DNA of 9,797 nt, taken from positions 1 to 9,797 of the forward strand of contig JAUVPO010000050.1 of assembly GCA_030598625.1 (NCBI GenBank). Reading direction: 5' to 3'. Position 1 is the stretch's first letter. Each line of letters starts with the position of its first letter. Positions 5,762 through 9,797 of this stretch are shown here, one piece after another. Source of the DNA: Deferribacteres bacterium. GTDB taxonomy: Bacteria > Nitrospirota > Thermodesulfovibrionia > UBA6902. A program made the position numbers and the translations under genes. Under the pieces are notes generated by a model. It was not told the origin of the DNA, did no database searches, and saw nothing but the letters and a program-made list of their open reading frames with translations.

Positions 5762-7816
5762 TTAAGTTCGCAGTTCAGCCTTCAGGTTTTCTTCAAGTCT
5801 TCTCAGTATACCGGAATGCAATACATCAACTTCACTGTCCGTGAGGGTCCTGTCAGACGCCCTGTAACGGATGGAAAAAGCAAGGCTCTTCTTGTTGTCG
5901 GGGACTGGTTTCCCTGTATATATATCAAACAGGCTGACAGCTTCGATAATATCTGAATCAATACCTGTGATTGTCTCCTTTGCCTGCCCGACTGTTATGT
6001 CCTTTGATACAACAATAGCCAGGTCTCTTTCAACATAAGGATATCTTGGCAAAGAAACAAATTCTGGCGTCGGGGAAACGGCTTTTTGTATCTTTTCTAT
6101 ATCGTAAAGTTCAAGTATATTTATATTGCCGGAAATGTCAAAGGCAGTGGAAACAGAAGGATGAAGCGTGCCGAGAGAGCCTGTTTTTTCGCCGTTAACG
6201 GTTATTGCACACGACTTGCCCGGATGGAGATAAGGTTCACATGAAGTTGCCTCCTGTATAAAAGAGTAGTCTCTTATTCCTAACTCACTAAAGAGATTTT
6301 CAAGGACGCCCTTTAAATCATAAAATCCATCATGCTTATCATCCCAGATGGAAGCGCTCATGTCCTTATGATAGATTGCGCACATTTGAATGACCTCATC
6401 GGGGAGCTTTTGCCCTGATGGCAAAAATACCCGTGATACCTCAAAAAGACGCAGGGTTTTTGCTCCGCGGTTCAGGTTTAAGCTTACGTTATTCAGCAGG
6501 GCGGGAATGAGGGTCGTTCTCATTGCCTCTTCCTCTTTTCTCAGCGGATTTTTTATGAAGACAGTCTTTCTTCTTCTGTCCTCCGGAGGAATGTTCAATT
6601 TGTCCATGATTTCGGGATTAAGAAAACTGTAATTGATTGCTTCTGAAAATCCGGATTTAACCATTGCGTTTTTTATGGATTTAATGGCTTCCTGTGTCTT
6701 ATGTACAGGAGCGGAAATCATTTGCACAGCGGGCAAAGTTGACGGAATCCTGTCATAGCCGTAAAGTCTTACCACTTCCTCGATAATGTCCACATCCCTC
6801 TGGATATCCTGTCTGAAGCTCGGGGGAGTGACGACAATGCCGTCCCCTTCCCTTTTTATTTTGAATCCAAGACCGGTTAATACATTTTCTACAAATGATT
6901 CGTCGATATCGATTCCGATCACGGAGTTTATCTTTTTATATTTGACGCATAGTTTTCGGGGCGTATAGGGATCAGGGTAAATGTCGGTTATATGTGAGAC
7001 CTTGCCTCCGGCAATATCTGCGATCATACAGGCCGCTCTGTCTAATGCGCTTTTGACCCCGATCATGTCAACACCTCTTTCAAATCTGTATGATGATTCT
7101 GTCTTGAGGTTGATAAACTTTGATGTTCTTCTAACGGATACGGGATTGAAAAAAGCGCTTTCCAGAAGAATATTACGTGTTGACTCTGAAACCTCTGAAT
7201 TCAGTCCCCCCATGACCCCGGCAATCGCAACCGGTTTTTCATCATCCCATATTAAAAGCGTGTCTTTATTCAAAGTTCTCTTCTCGTTGTCAAGGGTATG
7301 GAATTCATTCTCATTACCGGCCCGGTTAACCACTATTTTGTTTCCGGCAAGTCTATCAAGATCAAATGCATGGAGGGGCTGCCCCGTTTCCAGAAGGACA
7401 TAATTGGTAATGTCCACGATGTTAGATGTTGATCTGATATCATGTGCCTCAAGTCGTATTACAAGCCATTCAGGTGAAGGTCCCGGCTTGACCCCTGTTA
7501 TCGTTCTTGATGAATATCTCAAGCAAAGGTCAGGGGCTTTTATTTCAATCAACGGACCCCCTCCTTCCTGCTTCCGTATCTCTGCATTGACATCTTTAAG
7601 AGGCAGATCAAGGACCGCGGATATTTCACGTGCAATGCCGATGATGCTCAGACAATCCGGCCTGTTGGGAGTCACGCCGATATCAAATATAATATCATCT
7701 TCAACTTCCTCGATAGCTTCAACTTCAAATCCCGCCATAGTCAATGTATGCGCCAATTCTCTATGCGGAAGATTGAAGTCAACAAATTCTTTAAGCCAGT
7801 TATAAGATGCTTTCAT
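5762..7816 (-). CDS. pheT: Phenylalanine--tRNA ligase beta subunit, lacking the N-terminal tRNA-binding domain
   Basis: This is the beta subunit of the alpha2-beta2 phenylalanyl-tRNA synthetase, which charges tRNA-Phe and hydrolyses mischarged Tyr-tRNA-Phe. The start MKASYNWLKEFVDF matches family N-termini. Normally TMAGFEVE is followed by a ~115-residue EMAP/OB-fold tRNA-binding domain. Here it passes directly through EEVEDD into IGVTPNRPDCLSIIGIARE (47-65), so that domain is absent and the protein has 684 residues against roughly 800. The rest is complete: the B3/B4 editing domain (about 90-275) with GQPLHAFD at 145-152, AIAGVMGG at 197-204 and LLESAFF at 217-223; the B5 domain (about 285-357) with VTPPSFRQDI; the catalytic-like core (about 360-580); and the C-terminal FDX-ACB anticodon-binding domain from LPRYPYVERDLA at 589 to the end. 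It lies 19 nt after pheS. No Shine-Dalgarno sequence is visible (CCCCCTT lies in that place), so it may depend on coupling to pheS. Confidence 0.95.
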   Translation of the reverse strand: MKASYNWLKEFVDFNLPHRELAHTLTMAGFEVEAIEEVEDDIIFDIGVTPNRPDCLSIIGIAREISAVLDLPLKDVNAEIRKQEGGGPLIEIKAPDLCLRYSSRTITGVKPGPSPEWLVIRLEAHDIRSTSNIVDITNYVLLETGQPLHAFDLDRLAGNKIVVNRAGNENEFHTLDNEKRTLNKDTLLIWDDEKPVAIAGVMGGLNSEVSESTRNILLESAFFNPVSVRRTSKFINLKTESSYRFERGVDMIGVKSALDRAACMIADIAGGKVSHITDIYPDPYTPRKLCVKYKKINSVIGIDIDESFVENVLTGLGFKIKREGDGIVVTPPSFRQDIQRDVDIIEEVVRLYGYDRIPSTLPAVQMISAPVHKTQEAIKSIKNAMVKSGFSEAINYSFLNPEIMDKLNIPPEDRRRKTVFIKNPLRKEEEAMRTTLIPALLNNVSLNLNRGAKTLRLFEVSRVFLPSGQKLPDEVIQMCAIYHKDMSASIWDDKHDGFYDLKGVLENLFSELGIRDYSFIQEATSCEPYLHPGKSCAITVNGEKTGSLGTLHPSVSTAFDISGNINILELYDIEKIQKAVSPTPEFVSLPRYPYVERDLAIVVSKDITVGQAKETITGIDSDIIEAVSLFDIYTGKPVPDNKKSLAFSIRYRASDRTLTDSEVDVLHSGILRRLEENLKAELRT

Positions 7817-7835
7817 AGTTAAGGGGGATTTTGAT

Positions 7836-8852
7836 TTAAAATTGCTCCAAAAATCTCTTGTCGTTTTCAGGAAATAATCTAATATCGTCTATGCCGTACT
7901 TGAGCATTGCGACACGCTCAATCCCCAATCCAAAGGCAAATCCTGTATACAGGTCAGGATCGTATCCCGACATTTCCAATACGCGCGGGTTAATCATGCC
8001 GGCCCCGAGAATCTCTATCCATCCGGTCCCTTTGCAAACATTACAACCCGTCCCTTTACAGATAACGCAGGATATGTCAATCTCGGCGCTCGGTTCGGTA
8101 AAAGGGAAAAAGCTAGGTCTGAACCTAAGGGAGGTATCGATACCAAAAACACTGTGAACGAATAATTCCAGCATCCCCTTAAGATCAGTCATCCTGATAT
8201 CTTTGTCGACCATAAACCCTTCCAGCTGGTGAAACATCGGGATATGACTAACGTCCGCATCGCATCTATAAACCTTGCCGGGAGCGATGACCCTTAGCGG
8301 CGGAATATTTTTCTCCATCACGCGGACCTGCACAGGTGATGTATGGGTCCTCAAGACAACGTCGTCGTTTATATAAAAAGTGTCCTGCATGTCTCTTGCA
8401 GGATGGTCCCGCGGCATATTGAGCGCCTCGAAATTGTAGAAATCGAGTTCAATTTCAGGCCCTTCTTCTACATTGAAGCCTAAAGAAATAAAAATAGCTG
8501 TAATTTCATCAAGCGTCTGTGTTACCGGGTGCAGGTGGCCAAAAGGGACAAAGCAACCGGGGACAGTGACATCAATGCGTTGTGTCTGAATGGATTGGTT
8601 CAGTTCAGTTGACCTGAATTGCTCTTCCTGCCTGTTGAGCAGATCTTCAATGAAATTTTTCGATTCGTTCAGGGTGCGGCCGTATTCAGGCCTGTCTTCT
8701 TTGGAAATTGAGCCCAGGGACTTCATCCTGCCGGTCAGCACACCTTTTTTCCCTAAGTATTTTATTCTGATATCCTGGATGTCTTTGAGGTTGCAGGCTT
8801 TCTTTATTTCTTCCCCGGCAAGATTCTTTATGGACAGGATCTCATTTAACAT
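7836..8852 (-). CDS. pheS: Phenylalanine--tRNA ligase alpha subunit
   Basis: This is the catalytic class II subunit of phenylalanyl-tRNA synthetase, activating Phe with ATP and transferring it to tRNA-Phe. It has 338 residues, normal for the bacterial type. The N-terminal helical arm (1-90) normally forms the coiled coil that contacts tRNA. Class II motifs are visible: motif 1 around HPVTQTLDEI (108-117) with GPEIELDFYNFEALN; motif 2 with RVIAPGKVYRCDADVSHIPMFHQLEG (187-212); the Phe-pocket region FPFTEPSAEIDI (249-260); and motif 3 GLGIERVAMLKYGIDDIR (308-325). Four cysteines, C262, C265, C270 and C273 in CVICKGTGCNVCKG, form a likely zinc-type cluster also found in Firmicute-like PheS. The usual LPGR before motif 1 is VPGC here (C100). 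The ATG lies inside the end of rplT (11-nt overlap), indicating translational coupling, and pheT follows after 19 nt. Confidence 0.96.
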   Translation of the reverse strand: MLNEILSIKNLAGEEIKKACNLKDIQDIRIKYLGKKGVLTGRMKSLGSISKEDRPEYGRTLNESKNFIEDLLNRQEEQFRSTELNQSIQTQRIDVTVPGCFVPFGHLHPVTQTLDEITAIFISLGFNVEEGPEIELDFYNFEALNMPRDHPARDMQDTFYINDDVVLRTHTSPVQVRVMEKNIPPLRVIAPGKVYRCDADVSHIPMFHQLEGFMVDKDIRMTDLKGMLELFVHSVFGIDTSLRFRPSFFPFTEPSAEIDISCVICKGTGCNVCKGTGWIEILGAGMINPRVLEMSGYDPDLYTGFAFGLGIERVAMLKYGIDDIRLFPENDKRFLEQF

Positions 8853-9201
8853 TACCCTTTTTGACCATTTCCGAGAGGCTATTAAAGGCTTGCGGATCGT
8901 TGTAAGCCAAATCTGCCAGGGCCTTTCTGTTTAATTGTATGTTCATGTTTTTGAGTTTATTCATAAACTGGCTGTACGTCATGCCCAAAGCCCTGACCGC
9001 AGCATTTATCCTGATAATCCATAGTGATCTGAACTCTCTCTTCTTTGCCTTCCTGTCCCTGTATGCATGCAGCAGCGCCTTGTCAACCGCCTGCGTCGCA
9101 ACCTTGTAAAGACGGCTTCTTGCGCCATAATAACCTTTTGCCATCTTAAGGACTTTTTTCCTTCTCCTTCTTGTCTTATATCCGCCTCTTGCTCTTGGCA
9201 T
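8842..9201 (-). CDS. rplT: 50S ribosomal protein L20
   Basis: This 119-residue basic protein binds 23S rRNA early in 50S assembly and, in E. coli and Bacillus, also represses its own operon. The N-terminus MPRARGGYKTRRRRKKVLKMAKGYYG is the typical disordered basic tail, and the globular domain (about 60-115) contains REFRSLWIIRINAAVRALGMTYS. Length is normal. The start is fixed by AGGAGG (complement of 9210-9215), 8 nt upstream of the ATG. The stop codon lies inside the start of pheS. The 188-nt gap to rpmI upstream is long for this operon and contains two hairpins and a possible promoter, so rplT-pheS-pheT may be partly uncoupled from infC-rpmI. Confidence 0.97.
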   Translation of the reverse strand: MPRARGGYKTRRRRKKVLKMAKGYYGARSRLYKVATQAVDKALLHAYRDRKAKKREFRSLWIIRINAAVRALGMTYSQFMNKLKNMNIQLNRKALADLAYNDPQAFNSLSEMVKKGNVK

Positions 9202-9298
9202 TTATCTGTCCTCCTGACCTTTATCCGAATAACATTATTCTTTTGGCTTTTATTTTTTAAGTTAATACAACTAAACCCTGTCAAAATGAGTAAACGTA

Positions 9299-9327
9299 AT
9301 TATACAGTATTTATTAAATTTTTTGAA
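9299..9327 (-). promoter_or_regulatory. Candidate internal promoter upstream of rplT
   Basis: On the minus strand TTCAAA (complement of 9322-9327, 4/6 to the -35 consensus) and a perfect TATAAT (complement of 9299-9304) are separated by 17 nt. The transcript would start about 90 nt before rplT and drive rplT, pheS, pheT and the nucleotidyltransferase gene. The region is AT-rich, so a chance match remains possible. Confidence 0.4.
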
Positions 9328-9354
9328 TACATAACCGAATGAAACTACAGGAAG

Positions 9355-9382
9355 ATCACAGATGTAATTCTTTATCTGCGAC
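9355..9382 (-). other. RNA hairpin in the rpmI-rplT gap
   Basis: In the transcript GUCGCAGAU pairs with AUCUGUGAU over 9 bp, two of them G-U pairs, around a 10-nt loop. It starts 7 nt after the rpmI stop codon and has no U run after it, so it is not an intrinsic terminator. It could be an RNA-processing, mRNA-stability or ribosomal-protein-binding element. Confidence 0.35.
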
Positions 9383-9389
9383 TCTGTTT

Positions 9390-9584
9390 CTAATTAGGCA
9401 GCAGTTTGTTTATGCTGCCTATATTGGCTTTGTCAACCAGTCCGCCTTTTCGAAGCTGCTTTGTCCTCTTGGAAGATTTTCCGGTCATAAGATGACTCGT
9501 GTAAGCCTTGCTTCTTTTAATCTTTCCTGATGATGTTTTTTTAAACCTCTTTGCAGCGCCTCTATGCGTTTTTAACTTTGGCAT
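9390..9584 (-). CDS. rpmI: 50S ribosomal protein L35
   Basis: This 64-residue very basic small 50S protein is of normal length. The signature MPKLKTHRGAAKRFKKTSSGKIKRSKAY at the N-terminus and HLMTGKSSKRTKQLRKGG at about 31-48 are unmistakable L35. The start is set by AGGAGG (complement of 9595-9600), 10 nt before the ATG. It lies 36 nt after infC in the conserved infC-rpmI-rplT order. Its last codons form the stem-loop at 9396-9420, so the end of the gene may also be an RNA regulatory element. Confidence 0.97.
   Translation of the reverse strand: MPKLKTHRGAAKRFKKTSSGKIKRSKAYTSHLMTGKSSKRTKQLRKGGLVDKANIGSINKLLPN
9396..9420 (-). other. Perfect inverted repeat at the 3' end of rpmI
   Basis: AGGCAGCA and TGCTGCCT form a perfect 8-bp stem with a 9-nt loop within the last codons of rpmI, ending just before its TAG stop. 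Half of the paired bases are G or C, clearly stronger than the AT-rich surroundings. No U run follows. Together with the hairpin at 9355-9382 it makes a structured segment between L35 and L20, a plausible site for L20 autoregulation or partial attenuation. Confidence 0.45.
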
Positions 9585-9620
9585 TTAAGTATAACCTCCT
9601 CATATCTTCTCAGCTCTCAT

Positions 9621-9797
9621 CTATTTCGGCGCAAGAACCATTATCATACGATAGCCTTCCATTCTGGCCAATTGTTCGACATTTGCAATCTCTGAAAATT
9701 CACTGGTAATCCGGTCAAAAACTTTCTGTCCGATGAACTTATGCACGATCTCTCTTCCCCTGAACATCATCGTCATCTTCACTTTATGTCCGTGCTC
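9621..9797 (-). CDS. infC: Translation initiation factor IF-3, C-terminal part (5' end outside window)
   Basis: The last 58 codons of IF-3 enter from the right edge and stop with TAG at 9621-9623. The sequence begins EHGHKVKMTMMFRGREIVHKF and ends MEGYRMIMVLAPK, both diagnostic of the IF-3 C-terminal domain, which binds the 30S platform, blocks 50S joining and proofreads start codons. It is the first visible gene of the minus-strand operon. The start codon and any leader lie outside the window; infC often begins with a rare AUU, but that cannot be checked here. Confidence 0.96.
   Translation of the reverse strand, partial: EHGHKVKMTMMFRGREIVHKFIGQKVFDRITSEFSEIANVEQLARMEGYRMIMVLAPK

Noticed and set aside
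9227..9240. Palindrome GAATAACATTATTC upstream of rplT
   Set aside because: Six-bp AT-rich arms with a 2-nt centre cannot form a useful RNA hairpin, and no known operator is recognised. It is likely chance.

Overview
The window is ordinary bacterial chromosome of moderate, slightly AT-leaning composition. It comes from a Gram-negative-like, probably iron-handling and possibly anaerobic bacterium: it carries FeoB, a MiaB/MtaB pair and the classic infC-rpmI-rplT-pheS-pheT block. The protein style would fit Nitrospirota or former Deltaproteobacteria, but that placement is only an impression. No phage, IS element, CRISPR array, rRNA or tRNA was seen.

Left part, plus strand: the 3' end of feoB (ferrous iron permease) runs in from the left edge. 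After a 77-nt gap holding a good sigma70-type promoter overlapped by a Fur-box-like sequence comes a ZIP-family metal transporter. A 252-nt AT-rich gap follows, with a stem-loop just after the ZIP gene and, close to miaB, a 17-nt duplicate of part of the miaB coding sequence. Then come two radical-SAM methylthiotransferases, miaB and mtaB, 2 nt apart. They thiomethylate position A37 of different tRNA sets.

Right part, minus strand (read from the right edge): infC (3' end), rpmI, rplT, pheS, pheT and a class II tRNA nucleotidyltransferase gene form one translation-related operon that converges on mtaB across a 164-nt gap. rplT and pheS overlap by 11 nt. rpmI and rplT are separated by an unusually long 188-nt gap with two hairpins (one overlapping the end of rpmI) and a possible internal promoter.

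Main oddities: (1) the tRNA nucleotidyltransferase gene is broken by one in-frame TAA. Both halves lie in the same frame and together would make a normal 411-codon enzyme. (2) PheT has 684 residues and cleanly lacks the N-terminal EMAP/OB-fold tRNA-binding domain found in the usual ~800-residue protein. (3) The ZIP gene has a Fur-like operator inside its promoter. (4) A 16/17 direct repeat lies immediately before miaB. I see no convincing wholly new system. The window is mainly tRNA maturation/charging and translation genes plus divalent-metal uptake.
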